Notes under the pieces: generated by a model
What the model saw: only the letters and a program-made list of their open reading frames with translations
What the model was told of the DNA's origin: nothing
The model's database searches: none
NCBI RefSeq assembly: GCF_004745945.1
Contig: NZ_SRLE01000007.1
Span: 124,001 to 188,000, forward strand
Source of the DNA: Mangrovimicrobium sediminis
GTDB taxonomy: Bacteria; Pseudomonadota; Gammaproteobacteria; Pseudomonadales; Halieaceae
Reading direction: 5' to 3'
Length of the DNA stretch: 64,000 nucleotides
Translations under genes and position numbers: made by a program
Shown here: one piece after another, positions 34,978 through 44,220 of the stretch
Numbering within the stretch: position 1 is the stretch's first letter
How the letters are laid out: the number at the start of each line of letters is the position of its first letter

Positions 34978-36786
34978 ATGACTCCCGCCCTGGAAACCCT
35001 GCAGTCCGTCTTCGGCTATGCCGCCTTCCGCCCGCAACAGGAGGACATCATCCAGCGTGTCGTCGCCGGTGACGACGCCCTGGTGCTGATGCCCACCGGC
35101 GGCGGTAAATCCCTGTGCTACCAGATTCCCGCGCTGGTGCGGCCCGGCTGCGGCGTGGTGATCTCGCCGCTGATCGCGCTGATGCAGGACCAGGTGGATG
35201 CGCTGCGCGAGCTCGGGGTGCGCGCCGGTTACCTCAACTCCAGCCTGCACGCCGGCGAGGTCCGCGAGGTGGAGGAGGCGCTGCGCGCCGGCGCGCTGGA
35301 CCTGCTGTACATCGCCCCGGAGCGGCTGGTGATGGAGCGCACCCTGTCCCTGCTGCGCAGCGTCGATATCGCCCTGTTCGCCATCGACGAGGCGCACTGC
35401 GTGTCCCAGTGGGGGCACGATTTTCGTGCCGACTACCTGCAGCTCGAGCTGCTGCACCGGGAGTTCGCGGCGGTGCCGCGCATCGCCCTCACCGCCACCG
35501 CGGATGCGCGCACCCGCGCCGAGATCGTGCAGCGCCTGCAACTGGAGGAGGCCCACCAGTTCATTGCCGGCTTCGACCGCCCCAACATCCGCTATCGCAT
35601 CACCCTGAAGCAGAACCCGCGCCAGCAGCTGCTGCGCTTCCTGCGCGAGGAGCACCCGCACGACGCCGGCATCGTCTACTGCATGTCGCGGCGCAAGACC
35701 GACGAGACCGCCCAGTGGTTGTGTGAGCAGGGCTTCAACGCGCTGTCCTACCACGCCGGCCTCGACGCCGCGCAGCGCGCGCAGAACCAGTCGCGCTTCC
35801 TGCGCGAGGAGGGCATCGTCATGGTGGCGACCATCGCCTTCGGCATGGGTATCGACAAACCCGACGTGCGCTTCGTCGCCCACCTCGACCTGCCCAAGAC
35901 GGTCGAGGCCTACTACCAGGAGACCGGCCGCGCCGGCCGCGACGGCCTGCCGGCGGACGCCTGGATGGTCTACGGCCTGCAGGACGTGATCAAGCTGCGC
36001 CAGATGATGGAAAACTCCGAGGGCAGCGAGGCGCACAAGCGCGCCGAACAGCAGCGCCTGAATGCCATGCTCGGCCTGTGCGAGATCACCTCCTGCCGGC
36101 GCCAGGCGCTGCTCAACTACTTTGGCGACAGCCTCGAACAGCCCTGCGGCAACTGCGATGCCTGTCTCACGCCGGCGGAAACCTGGGATGGCACCGAGGC
36201 CGCGCGCATGGCGCTGTCCGCCGCCTACCGCACCGGCCAGCGCTTCGGCGTCAACCACCTGGTGGAAGTGCTGCGCGGCAGCGACAGCGCCAAGGTCCAG
36301 CAGTTCGGCCACGACCAGCTCGCGGTGTACGGCCTGGGCAAGGATCTGGACAACAACCAGTGGCGCTCGGTGTTCCGGCAGCTGGTGGCGCGCGGCTACC
36401 TGAGCGTGGACATGGAAGGTTACGGCGCCCTGCGTCTGAGCGACAATTGCCGCCCGCTGCTGCGCGGCGAGGAAAGTATCGACCTGCGCCGCGACGTCGC
36501 GGTGAAAACCCGCGGCCAGCAGACCCGCCAACCGCTGCCCGAGGATATCGACGTCGAGCTGTGGGAGGCGCTGCGCGAGTGCCGGCGACAGCTGGCGGAG
36601 GAGCAGGGCATTCCGCCGTACATCATCTTCCACGATCGCACGCTGAAGGAGATGTGCCAGCGCCTGCCGGCGGACCTGGCAGCGCTGGGCGAGATCGGCG
36701 GGGTGGGGGAACGCAAGCTGGAGAAATACGGCGGTGAATTTCTCGCGGTGATCGACGCGCACCTGCAGCGCGCGGTGCCTGCCTGA
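34978..36786 (+). CDS. recQ: ATP-dependent DNA helicase RecQ
   Basis: A 602-residue 3'-5' superfamily 2 helicase for replication-fork repair and recombination. Walker [10 protein letters not shown] (about 37-45), DEAH in [15 protein letters not shown] (about 136-150), motif [14 protein letters not shown], the RQC zinc site with CEITSCRRQ and CGNCDAC, a winged helix and a C-terminal HRDC domain ([20 protein letters not shown] onward) are all in order. ATG 34978 gives the family N-terminus; a TATACT -10-like box sits only about 12 nt before it, so the leader would be very short. Confidence 0.96.
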   Translation: MTPALETLQSVFGYAAFRPQQEDIIQRVVAGDDALVLMPTGGGKSLCYQIPALVRPGCGVVISPLIALMQDQVDALRELGVRAGYLNSSLHAGEVREVEEALRAGALDLLYIAPERLVMERTLSLLRSVDIALFAIDEAHCVSQWGHDFRADYLQLELLHREFAAVPRIALTATADARTRAEIVQRLQLEEAHQFIAGFDRPNIRYRITLKQNPRQQLLRFLREEHPHDAGIVYCMSRRKTDETAQWLCEQGFNALSYHAGLDAAQRAQNQSRFLREEGIVMVATIAFGMGIDKPDVRFVAHLDLPKTVEAYYQETGRAGRDGLPADAWMVYGLQDVIKLRQMMENSEGSEAHKRAEQQRLNAMLGLCEITSCRRQALLNYFGDSLEQPCGNCDACLTPAETWDGTEAARMALSAAYRTGQRFGVNHLVEVLRGSDSAKVQQFGHDQLAVYGLGKDLDNNQWRSVFRQLVARGYLSVDMEGYGALRLSDNCRPLLRGEESIDLRRDVAVKTRGQQTRQPLPEDIDVELWEALRECRRQLAEEQGIPPYIIFHDRTLKEMCQRLPADLAALGEIGGVGERKLEKYGGEFLAVIDAHLQRAVPA

Positions 36787-36797
36787 AGCGTATTCGT

Positions 36798-36845
36798 CGC
36801 TGCGCTGATTCGGAGTCGCTACGCTAACTCGGAATCGCTGCGCTT
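36798..36845. repeat. 19-bp tandem repeat, 2.5 copies
   Basis: CGCTGCGCTGATTCGGAGT (36798-36816) and CGCTACGCTAACTCGGAAT (36817-36835) differ at four positions and are followed by a partial third copy that runs into the ferredoxin stop codon. The period is not a multiple of three, so it is not coding repeat. It fills the gap between the convergent recQ and ferredoxin genes. Confidence 0.75.
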
Positions 36846-37164
36846 AGCGCTGCTCCGGCGAGACCGTCACCTCGAGACCCTCCATCGCCTCGGTCACCTC
36901 GACCTGGCAGGACAGGCGCAGGTCCGCGCCCGCGTCGTCCAGAAACTCCAACATGGCGGCTTCCATATCCCCGGGTTCGGCGACCAGCGCCTTCGCCGCG
37001 CCGCTGATGAACACGCGACAGGTGCCGCAGGCGCAGTTGCCGCCGCACTCGGCGATGATGCCCGCGACGCTGTTGGTAGTGGCGGCTTCCATCAGCGAGG
37101 TGCCGGGCGTGGCCTCGACCGTGCGCGGTGTGCCGGAAGGTTCGATAAACGTGATGCTGACCAT
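36844..37164 (-). CDS. [2Fe-2S] ferredoxin, putidaredoxin type
   Basis: A 106-residue ferredoxin. Cluster ligands are Cys40, Cys46, Cys49 (CGGNCACGTC) and Cys86 (LRLSC), the same spacing and total length as Pseudomonas putidaredoxin. It lies 17 nt after the P450 at 37182 on the same strand and is the obvious electron donor to it. A ferredoxin reductase is not in the window, so it must be shared or encoded elsewhere. It may also serve the other P450s. Confidence 0.95.
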   Translation of the reverse strand: MVSITFIEPSGTPRTVEATPGTSLMEAATTNSVAGIIAECGGNCACGTCRVFISGAAKALVAEPGDMEAAMLEFLDDAGADLRLSCQVEVTEAMEGLEVTVSPEQR

Positions 37165-37181
37165 GGTGCGGGCAAGTCTCC

Positions 37182-38444
37182 TCAGGCGCGGGTGAAGTCC
37201 AGGTGCAGTTCCTTGAGCCCGCGCAGCGTATAGGTGGGCTCGTACTCGAAGCGGCGCTGGCCCGCCGGGCCGTGGGCGGCCTCGTTGATGCGGATGTCGG
37301 CGAGGCGATCGAACAGGCGCTCCAGGCTCACCTTGGCCTCGCCGCGCGCCAGCGGCGAGCCGGCACAGGCGTGTACGCCGCGCCCGAAAGCCACCTGCTC
37401 GCCGGCGTTGGTGCGGTCCAGGCGGATGCTGTGCGGGTCCTCGAACACCGCCGGGTCGCGGTTCATCGCCGCCAGCAGCAGCATCACCGTGGTGCCGGCC
37501 TTCACTTCCAGGTCGCCGATCTTCGTGGTCTTCGTCACCAGCCGATAGTCGCCCTTGACCGGGCTTTGCAGGCGCAGTACCTCCTCGATGAATTTCGGGA
37601 TCAGGCTGCGGTCCGCGCGCAGCTGCGCCTGCAGCTCGGGGTCTTCGCCGAGGATGCGCAGGGCGCTGGCCAGCAGCAGCACCGTGGTGTGCTGGCCGGC
37701 GCCGAACATGAAGGTCGCGGTCTTCACCACGTCGATCACCGAGGGCGTGGTGCCGTCGCGGTATTTCACCTGGGCCATCTTGCCCAGCACGTCGTCGCGC
37801 GGATTCTGCCGGCGCTCCTCGATATAGCCATAGAACTGCAGGCCGATCTGTTCCAGCGGGTCGCGCACCGCCTCTTTCTCGCCGCCGACCTGTCCGGGCA
37901 GGTTGGAACGCAGCATACGGAAATTTTTGTGGTCCTCCTCGGGCACGCCGAGCAGGTCGGCGATAACCAGTGTGGCGTAGGGCTGGCCGTAGTCCATGAT
38001 CGCCTCGAAGCTGCCGCGCTCAATGAACTCGTCGATCAGCTGGTCCGCCAGCTCCCACATGAATGTCTCGTTTTCCTTCAGGCGGATCGGGGTGATCATG
38101 CCCATCAGCAGCGACTTGGTTTTGGCGTGCTGCGGCGGGTCCTCGGTCATGATCAGCCCGGAGTGGCTCAACTCCTCGCGGTGGGCGGCGAGCTGTTCGG
38201 TAATGTCGTCGCCCTCCGGCGTGAACGGCAGCGGCGGGAACGGCCCGGTCACCGCGTTCGCGGCGGAGAAAATCTCAGGGTTAGAGAACAGCGGCAGCCC
38301 CTCGCGGTAGCCGGTCACGGCGACCACGTTGTGCTGCGGCAGGTATACCGCCGGCCCCTGGGCGCGCAGGTGTTCGTAGTAGGGGTAGGGGTCCTCGATC
38401 AGCGACATGTCGTTGAACATGTCGATCTCTTCGTAGTGAGTCAT
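37182..38444 (-). CDS. Cytochrome P450 (operonic with ferredoxin)
   Basis: A 420-residue bacterial class I P450. The haem loop FGRGVHACAG places the ligand at Cys360, ExxR is EVLR (288-291). The I-helix motif is AGQHTT (249-254): His252 takes the place of the usual Asp/Glu before the Thr pair. It follows the NADAR gene by 1 nt and precedes the ferredoxin by 17 nt, so the three are one transcription unit. Substrate unknown. Confidence 0.95.
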   Translation of the reverse strand: MTHYEEIDMFNDMSLIEDPYPYYEHLRAQGPAVYLPQHNVVAVTGYREGLPLFSNPEIFSAANAVTGPFPPLPFTPEGDDITEQLAAHREELSHSGLIMTEDPPQHAKTKSLLMGMITPIRLKENETFMWELADQLIDEFIERGSFEAIMDYGQPYATLVIADLLGVPEEDHKNFRMLRSNLPGQVGGEKEAVRDPLEQIGLQFYGYIEERRQNPRDDVLGKMAQVKYRDGTTPSVIDVVKTATFMFGAGQHTTVLLLASALRILGEDPELQAQLRADRSLIPKFIEEVLRLQSPVKGDYRLVTKTTKIGDLEVKAGTTVMLLLAAMNRDPAVFEDPHSIRLDRTNAGEQVAFGRGVHACAGSPLARGEAKVSLERLFDRLADIRINEAAHGPAGQRRFEYEPTYTLRGLKELHLDFTRA

Positions 38445-38445
38445 G

Positions 38446-38922
38446 TCAGTTCTCCGCCTCTTCGCGCAGTTTGGCGCGCACGTTCATGAGGACTTTGCCG
38501 TAGTTATTGTCGCCGCGGCGGTCCCGTCCGCAGCCCCAGTAGTAGTCGTACTGGCTGTTTTCCACCAGTCGCCGCTCGCCGGTGGCCAGCAGCTTGCGCG
38601 CGACCTCCGGCCAGGCCTTGCACTTGGTGTACAGCGCCCGGGTCATGTACACGCGCTTGACCTCGCTCCAGTCGCCGCGCAGCTTGCGCCGCCGGCTGCG
38701 GCCGAGTTTGCGCGCCTTCTTCGGGTGGTCCGCCGCGCGCACCGCCTCGCGCGCTTCCTCGGACTCGAATTTCATCGCCTGGTAGTAGTGCTCCACGGAG
38801 GGCCACTCGCGCTCGTCGAGGAAGAAACCGTGCCGGGAGAAGGTGCCCAGCAACTCATTGACGTCGCTGCGCGACAGGTACAGGGCATCCAGGTCGAGCT
38901 CGGGAAACAGGCCGGTACTCAC
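38446..38922 (-). CDS. NADAR-family protein (YbiA-like)
   Basis: A 158-residue NADAR-domain protein. WPSVEHYYQAMKF and LVENSQYDYYWGCGRDRRGDNNYG are the family hallmarks, with the Trp/Glu and the Asp-Asn-Tyr pocket residues. Characterised members are N-glycosidases acting on ribosylated substrates: riboflavin-pathway intermediates (YbiA) or ADP-ribosylated guanine in DNA (NADAR antitoxins of DarT). Here no DarT-like toxin is adjacent; instead it is fused by 1-nt spacing to a P450-ferredoxin pair. That arrangement is unusual. Confidence 0.88.
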   Translation of the reverse strand: MSTGLFPELDLDALYLSRSDVNELLGTFSRHGFFLDEREWPSVEHYYQAMKFESEEAREAVRAADHPKKARKLGRSRRRKLRGDWSEVKRVYMTRALYTKCKAWPEVARKLLATGERRLVENSQYDYYWGCGRDRRGDNNYGKVLMNVRAKLREEAEN

Positions 38923-38949
38923 TGCAAAGGCACTCCGTGTCTGGCCGCG

Positions 38950-39771
38950 CTAGAAGCGGTAGCTGATGACCGCGGTGGGTCCGGTAAACGTCACGTCGTA
39001 CTCGGACTCCTTGCGCGAAGAGGAAGTATAGGTGAGATCGACTTCCATGAACTGGTAGCCCAGGCTGAAACCCAGGTGCTCGCCGGGGGCGTAGATGATG
39101 CGCGGGTGGGCGTAGGTGAAGCTGCCGTCGTAGTCCTGGTAGCTGGCGCTCAGCCAGCCGGCGGACAGCAACACGCCCCAGTCACGGCCCAGGTCGTAGA
39201 AGGCCTGGGCACGCAGGTTGGGCAGGGGGGCCAGCAGGTCGTTGGCGGCTGTTGCCACCTCGGCATCGGCGCCGCCGACGAAGGCGCGACCGCGGATAGC
39301 CACATCGATGTCCAGGGCGTGGATACCGCCGCCGATCTGCAACTCGGCGCGCTGCGAGCGATACAGGGAGTACATGAGATCCACGATGTAGGTGTCCATG
39401 TCGATATCGGTGTCCACGCCGACCCCGGCCTCGAACACAATGCCGTCGTAGTTGAACTCATCCTGTACCGTGCGGCTGCCGCTCTGGCCGAAGGTATAGA
39501 GCAGGGCGCTGACGCTCCAGCGCGGACTCATGCGCCAGCGGTATTCCAGTGCCAGGCTGCTGTCGCGGCCGTCGACGCCCAGTTCCTTGAGTTTGACATC
39601 GACCTCGGGGAGGTCGCCGACCGTGGCACGCAGGCTGGCATCGCCCTCCTGCCAGGCACCGCCCAGCGCCAGGCTGTGGCCGGTTTCCAGGAACGGATGC
39701 AGGCCTTCTGCGCGCGCCGGGAGTGCAACTGTGAGGACACAGCCGACAATGGTGAGAATGGCAGATCGCAT
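38950..39771 (-). CDS. Outer-membrane beta-barrel protein
   Basis: A 273-residue exported protein. A signal peptide (ILTIVGCVLTVALPARA) ends near residue 21; the mature part alternates amphipathic strands and ends ISYRF, the C-terminal Phe signature read by the BAM machinery. Size and strand pattern suit an 8-12 strand barrel such as an OmpW- or porin-like family, but no family is recognised. It lies 27 nt upstream of NADAR on the same strand and may head that operon, possibly as an uptake channel. Confidence 0.7.
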   Translation of the reverse strand: MRSAILTIVGCVLTVALPARAEGLHPFLETGHSLALGGAWQEGDASLRATVGDLPEVDVKLKELGVDGRDSSLALEYRWRMSPRWSVSALLYTFGQSGSRTVQDEFNYDGIVFEAGVGVDTDIDMDTYIVDLMYSLYRSQRAELQIGGGIHALDIDVAIRGRAFVGGADAEVATAANDLLAPLPNLRAQAFYDLGRDWGVLLSAGWLSASYQDYDGSFTYAHPRIIYAPGEHLGFSLGYQFMEVDLTYTSSSRKESEYDVTFTGPTAVISYRF

Positions 39772-39931
39772 GGTACGCCCCGAAAGTCCTTTTTTTGTTG
39801 CGCTACCTTAGCGAATCCCCATCCCGGCGTCGATGCCGCCGTGGCCGATGCGGCGCCGCCGCGTACCTGCACTGTCGGTGGCCTCGGCGCTGGATTATGC
39901 TTGGTGCATACCCTCGATGGATCGCCTGTGC

Positions 39932-41389
39932 ATGTCACGCGACGCCTCCTACGCGATTTTGCGCCAGCCGGCGCGTCCCGCCGCCATCGCGCCCTTCCTC
40001 GGGCAACTGGGGATCGCGCTGGCGGCGTTGACCGCGGTGCCCGCGCTGGTCGCCCTGGTCAGCGGGGAGCGCATCATGTTGCTGCGTTATGCGCTGATCA
40101 TCGCCGGCCTGGGCCTGGTCTGCGTGCCGCTGTCGCTACGCCCGCGGGTCGGACGATTACAGGCCAACGAGGGCCTGGTGATCACTGCGCTGGTGTTCAT
40201 CGCCCCGCCGTTCCTACTCGCGTGGCCGCTGATGGCGGCGGGACTCGACTACGGCGCCGCCTTGTTCGAAGCGGTGTCGGGAATCACCACCACCGGCCTC
40301 AGTACCCTGGCCAGCGTCGAGCAGCGCCCGCCGGCTTTCCTCTTCTCGCGCGCCTGGTTGCAGTGGATCGGCGGCCTGGGCATCGCCGCGCTGGTGCCGC
40401 TGTGGCTGGAGCCGGGGCCGGTGGCCCGGCGCCTAGCCGGACTGGAGCAGATGGCGGTGGAGAGCCACAGCCCGGCGCGCGAGTTCGCCGCGCAGATTCT
40501 CTCGGTGTATGTCGCGGTAACTGGAATCGCTTTCGCGCTGCTATGGCTGGTCACTGGCGATGCTTTCGTCGCGCTGCTGCACGCCCTGGCGGCGATTTCC
40601 ACCGGCGGCTTTTCCAGCTACGACAACAGCCTCGCCGCCCTCGGCCCCGCCGCGCAGCTGGCGACCATCGCGGTGAGCACCCTGGGCGCAGTACCCCTGC
40701 TGGTGTTCCTGCGCGGCGCGCGCGGCTCCCTTGGCGGCGCCCTGGGCGACCCGCAGCTGCGCCTGCTGCTCGCCAGCGGTGCGTTGGTGGCGCTGGGCTG
40801 CACGGCGCTGCTGGTCGCGCACTCCGGGTTGGCCTGGCCCGCGGCGCTGCGCCACGGCCTGGTTCTGGCGTTCTCCGCACAGAGTACCGCCGGGTTCAGT
40901 TCACTGGATATCGGGATGCTCTCGGACACCACCAAGCTGTTGCTGATCTTCGCCATGATCACCGGCGGCGGCATCGGCTCCACCGCGGGCGGCATCAAAC
41001 TGCTGCGGGTGCTGGTGTTCCTGCGCACCGTGCAATTCATGTTGCGCCGCACACGGCTGCCGGCGCACGCCTGGGCGCGTCCGCGCCTCGGCGGCCAGGA
41101 GCTCGACGAGCACCTGGTCAACAACTCGTTGGCCCTGTTCTTGTTATTCACCGTGAGCATCATGCTATCGTGGCTGGTCTTCGTCGCCGCCGGCTACCCG
41201 CCGCTGGATTCGCTGTTTGAAGTGGTCTCGGCGCTGGCGACCGTGGGACTGTCCAGCGGGCTCACCGCCTCCGGCCTGCCGGGACCGCTGCAGGTGGTGC
41301 TGGGTGTCGACATGCTGCTCGGCCGGCTGGAAATCGTCGCCGTGCTGGTGCTGCTGGGGCCGATGACCTGGTGGCCACGGGCGGATTGA
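39932..41389 (+). CDS. TrkH/KtrB-family potassium channel subunit
   Basis: About 485 residues of K+ transport protein with four membrane-pore-membrane repeats. The filter loops are SGITTTGLST, AISTGGFSS, STAGFSSLD and ATVGLSSGL; GGGIGSTAGGIKLLR is the intramembrane loop typical of TrkH. Start is uncertain: the open frame begins at 39833, and ATGs at 39917 and 39932 both lack a good ribosome site; 39932 is chosen because the first helix then begins near residue 20. The partner regulator follows 31 nt downstream. Confidence 0.9.
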   Translation: MSRDASYAILRQPARPAAIAPFLGQLGIALAALTAVPALVALVSGERIMLLRYALIIAGLGLVCVPLSLRPRVGRLQANEGLVITALVFIAPPFLLAWPLMAAGLDYGAALFEAVSGITTTGLSTLASVEQRPPAFLFSRAWLQWIGGLGIAALVPLWLEPGPVARRLAGLEQMAVESHSPAREFAAQILSVYVAVTGIAFALLWLVTGDAFVALLHALAAISTGGFSSYDNSLAALGPAAQLATIAVSTLGAVPLLVFLRGARGSLGGALGDPQLRLLLASGALVALGCTALLVAHSGLAWPAALRHGLVLAFSAQSTAGFSSLDIGMLSDTTKLLLIFAMITGGGIGSTAGGIKLLRVLVFLRTVQFMLRRTRLPAHAWARPRLGGQELDEHLVNNSLALFLLFTVSIMLSWLVFVAAGYPPLDSLFEVVSALATVGLSSGLTASGLPGPLQVVLGVDMLLGRLEIVAVLVLLGPMTWWPRAD

Positions 41390-41420
41390 GCGCCGGCTGC
41401 GGCGCAATGGGGGAGGGCGT

Positions 41421-42077
41421 ATGCGAATCGTGTTCGTAGGTGCGGGGACCACCGCGGTGGCCACGGCGCGGCAGTTGATCAGCCAGGGCCACAGCGTGAT
41501 CGTCATCGAGCGCGACGCGGCGCGTGTGCAGGAACTCTCCGGCGAACTCGACTGCGGCCTGATTCACGGCGATGGTACGCGCCCGGATATCCTGCGCGAG
41601 GCGGATACCTCGGCCACCGACGTGCTGCTGTGCATGGCGGACATGGACCAGGAGAACATCCTCACCAGCCTGGTCGGCCAGGTTGAGAACATCCCGCACA
41701 TTATCACCAAGGTGCAGGACCCGCAGTTCGAGAAGGTCGCCATCGCCCTCGGCCTGGAAAACATCGTGGTGCCTTCGCGGGCGATGGCCCGCCACCTGGT
41801 CGACCTGATCGAGTCCCAGGACACCCTGGAGGCCTCGCCGGTGGTCAAGGGCGACGCCCGGGTGTTTTCGTTTATCGTCACGCCCGCCCAGGCCGGGCCG
41901 CTGTCCGCACTGAAGTTGCCCAGCGCGGCGCGGGCGGTGTGCCTGTACCGCGAGGGGCACATGGAGTTCGTCGACGCCGAGGACAAGCTGCGCGAGGGCG
42001 ACGAGGTGGTGGTGCTGACCCACGAGGCGGGGGCCGCCGAACTGCACCGGCGCCTGAGCAAGGCGCCGGAAGCCTGA
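41421..42077 (+). CDS. TrkA/KtrA-type RCK potassium uptake regulator
   Basis: A 218-residue protein with one TrkA-N NAD(H)/ATP-binding domain (MRIVFVGAGTTAVATARQLI) and one TrkA-C domain (FIVTPAQAGPLSALKLP). Single-module size resembles KtrA rather than the tandem 458-residue TrkA of enterics, and would assemble as an octameric ring on the neighbouring TrkH-like subunit. ATG 41421 follows GGGGGAGG. Confidence 0.92.
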   Translation: MRIVFVGAGTTAVATARQLISQGHSVIVIERDAARVQELSGELDCGLIHGDGTRPDILREADTSATDVLLCMADMDQENILTSLVGQVENIPHIITKVQDPQFEKVAIALGLENIVVPSRAMARHLVDLIESQDTLEASPVVKGDARVFSFIVTPAQAGPLSALKLPSAARAVCLYREGHMEFVDAEDKLREGDEVVVLTHEAGAAELHRRLSKAPEA

Positions 42078-42149
42078 GTCAGTTGTGGGAATCCCCGTGC
42101 AAGGCGCCTGCAATCCCTAACAATGTGCCTGAAACCAGCGCGCCGGGAT

Positions 42150-43202
42150 TCAGCCGCGCGTCGCCACCTTCACGTTGCCGAGCATCATGTCGCCGGTGGG
42201 CGTGCCGATCATGGTCTGCGGGAAACAGGTCTCAACCCGTGAGATCGCATCCAGGCGCTCGACCTGGTCGGCGTTGAACGTCACTTCCAGCGCCGCCAGG
42301 TTGTCCTCCAGTTGGGCGAAGGTGCGCGCGCCGATGATTGGTGAGGCCACCGCCGGGTTGAGCAGCGTCCAGGCCAGCGCGACCTGGGCGGAGCTGCGCC
42401 CGAGTTCCGCCGCGACCTCCGCCACCACCTCGGCGATAGCCAGGGACTTCTCGGTCAACCGGCCGGTGGCCAGGTTGATGTTCTTGCGCGAGCTCATGTC
42501 CTGCGGCTGCGCCGCGAGGTCGGCGCGGGTGTATTTGCCGGTCAGCACGCCGCCGGCCAGCGGCGACCAGGGCAGCACGCCCAGGCCCAGCTTGCGCGCC
42601 ATGGGCATGAATTCGCGCTCCACCGTGCGCTCGGTCAGCGCGTAGGGTACCTGTAGCGCGACCAGCGGCGACCAGCCGCGCAGGTCGGCGATCGCCTGCA
42701 TGCGCGAGACTTCCCAGGCCGGCGTGTCGGAGATGCCGACGTAGAGGATCTTGCCCGCACGCACCAGGTCGTCGAAGGCGCGCAGCACTTCCTCGGCGGG
42801 GGTGCGGTCGTCCCACAGGTGCAGGTAGAGCAGGTCGATGTAGTCCGTACCCAGCCGTTGCAGGCTGTCCTCCACCGCCTGCACCATGTTCTTGCGCTGG
42901 TTGCCGCTGGCGTTGGGGTCGCCGGGGCGCATGGTCAGGCTGTACTTGGTGGCGATCACCACCTGCTGGCGCACCTCGGCGGCCATGCGCCCTAGCATGC
43001 GCTCGGATTCGCCGGCGGCGTAGAAATTGGCGGTGTCGACGAAGTTGCCGCCGCGCTCGCGGTAGTGGTCGAACATGCGCCGCGCCTCGTCGTACTCCGT
43101 CCCCCAGCCCGGTGTGCCGAAGGTCATGGTGCCGAGGGAAAGGGGGGATACGCGCAGGCCGGAGCGGCCGAGCAGGCGATAGTCGTCGAGGGAAAGGCTC
43201 AT
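42150..43202 (-). CDS. Aldo/keto reductase
   Basis: A 350-residue (alpha/beta)8 NADPH-dependent oxidoreductase of the YajO/AKR11-12 style. DTANFYAAGESERMLGR holds the catalytic Asp and Tyr; VVIATKYSLTMRPGDPNASGN holds the Lys; YIDLLYLHLWDDRTPAEEV the His. VLPWSPLAGGVLTGKY is the cofactor loop. A TAACCA-type dyad 76 nt upstream suggests local regulation. Genes around it are of catabolic type. Confidence 0.93.
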   Translation of the reverse strand: MSLSLDDYRLLGRSGLRVSPLSLGTMTFGTPGWGTEYDEARRMFDHYRERGGNFVDTANFYAAGESERMLGRMAAEVRQQVVIATKYSLTMRPGDPNASGNQRKNMVQAVEDSLQRLGTDYIDLLYLHLWDDRTPAEEVLRAFDDLVRAGKILYVGISDTPAWEVSRMQAIADLRGWSPLVALQVPYALTERTVEREFMPMARKLGLGVLPWSPLAGGVLTGKYTRADLAAQPQDMSSRKNINLATGRLTEKSLAIAEVVAEVAAELGRSSAQVALAWTLLNPAVASPIIGARTFAQLEDNLAALEVTFNADQVERLDAISRVETCFPQTMIGTPTGDMMLGNVKVATRG

Positions 43203-43277
43203 TCAGGCGTCTCTCTTGCGGTTCTGGTTATGTGGGCGGTGGCGTGGCCACCGCCCGGGGGACGTTGCACCAAGATA

Positions 43278-43291
43278 TAACCAAATGGTTA
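43278..43291. promoter_or_regulatory. TetR-type operator candidate upstream of the aldo/keto reductase
   Basis: TAACCA-AA-TGGTTA is a perfect 6-2-6 inverted repeat, a form common among TetR-family sites. It lies between the reductase (start 43202) and the next upstream gene. The binding regulator is unknown. Confidence 0.45.
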
Positions 43292-43353
43292 GTTTGGCCA
43301 GTCCCGACAGTCACGCAGAACCCGCAAGAAGAGCGGGGAGGGACCCCTGGTGA

Positions 43354-44073
43354 TCAGGCGAACACTTCGGCGAAGAAGTTCTGCATGCTCTGCCAGGCGC
43401 GCTGGTCCGCGCTGGCGCTGTACACGGTGCCGAAGTCGGGATCGTTGGCCTCGGGGTTGGTGAACGCGTGCAGGGTGCCGCCGTAGGCGTGGATCTGCCA
43501 GTCGGCGCCGGCGCCGCTGAGTTCGGTGGCCAGGCCGACCATCTGCTCCGGGGTCGCCATCGGGTCGTCGTAGCCGTGCAGCACGAGCACCTTCGCGCTG
43601 ATCTGTGTGCCCTCGGTATTGCCCGGCGCGTAGAACAGGCCATGGAAGCTGATCACGCCGCTGACATCGGCGCCGCAGCGGGCGAGGTCCAGCACGCACA
43701 GGCCGCCGAAGCAAAAGCCCATCGCGGCGACCTTGCCGGCGTCCACCTCGGGCTGCTCACGCAGCACCTCGACGGCCAGCTTGATGCGCGCCTGCAGCAT
43801 GGCGCGGTCGTCGAGGAAGGGCTGGATCAGCGCCTGGTTTTCCTCCACTGACGTTCCCTGCACTCCCTTGCCGAACATATCGATGGCGAAACCCACGTAA
43901 CCCAACTCGGCGAGCTTGCGCGCCTTCTCGCACTCGAACTCCGAACGCCCGGACCAGGCGTGGGAGATGGCGACGGCGGGGCGCGGGCCGGCCAGGGCAT
44001 CGTCCCAGGCCAGGTAGCCCTCCAGCGTGGTGTCGCCGTGGGTGTATTCGATCAAACGGGTCTGGATGGTCAT
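43354..44073 (-). CDS. Dienelactone hydrolase family protein
   Basis: A 239-residue alpha/beta hydrolase with a Cys nucleophile: GFCFGG puts it at Cys121, with Asp169 or Asp170 (HGYDDP) and His202 (GTLHAF) completing the triad as in dienelactone hydrolase. Family members open lactones from aromatic catabolism or act as general esterases. ATG 44073 has a strong AAGGAGA site. It sits among reductase, epimerase and SnoaL genes. Confidence 0.92.
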   Translation of the reverse strand: MTIQTRLIEYTHGDTTLEGYLAWDDALAGPRPAVAISHAWSGRSEFECEKARKLAELGYVGFAIDMFGKGVQGTSVEENQALIQPFLDDRAMLQARIKLAVEVLREQPEVDAGKVAAMGFCFGGLCVLDLARCGADVSGVISFHGLFYAPGNTEGTQISAKVLVLHGYDDPMATPEQMVGLATELSGAGADWQIHAYGGTLHAFTNPEANDPDFGTVYSASADQRAWQSMQNFFAEVFA

Positions 44074-44220
44074 GTCGTCTCCTTAAAACGCAGGGGATGC
44101 TGTTGTGCCCAAAACAGGCGAATGTGTAGGATGGGTGCAGCGGGATGACAGTGTGCATACTCCGCGCTAAAACCACAATAACATGCGGCTGCCGGCCGCC
44201 CCGTTGCGGGAAATCAAAGC

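Noticed and set aside
33979-36762. A 927-codon open frame on the minus strand
   Set aside because: Only the 256-codon crotonase at its end is a gene; the remainder is antisense to recQ.
38446-38922. A DarT-NADAR toxin-antitoxin system
   Set aside because: No DarT-like ADP-ribosyltransferase is encoded next to the NADAR gene in this window.
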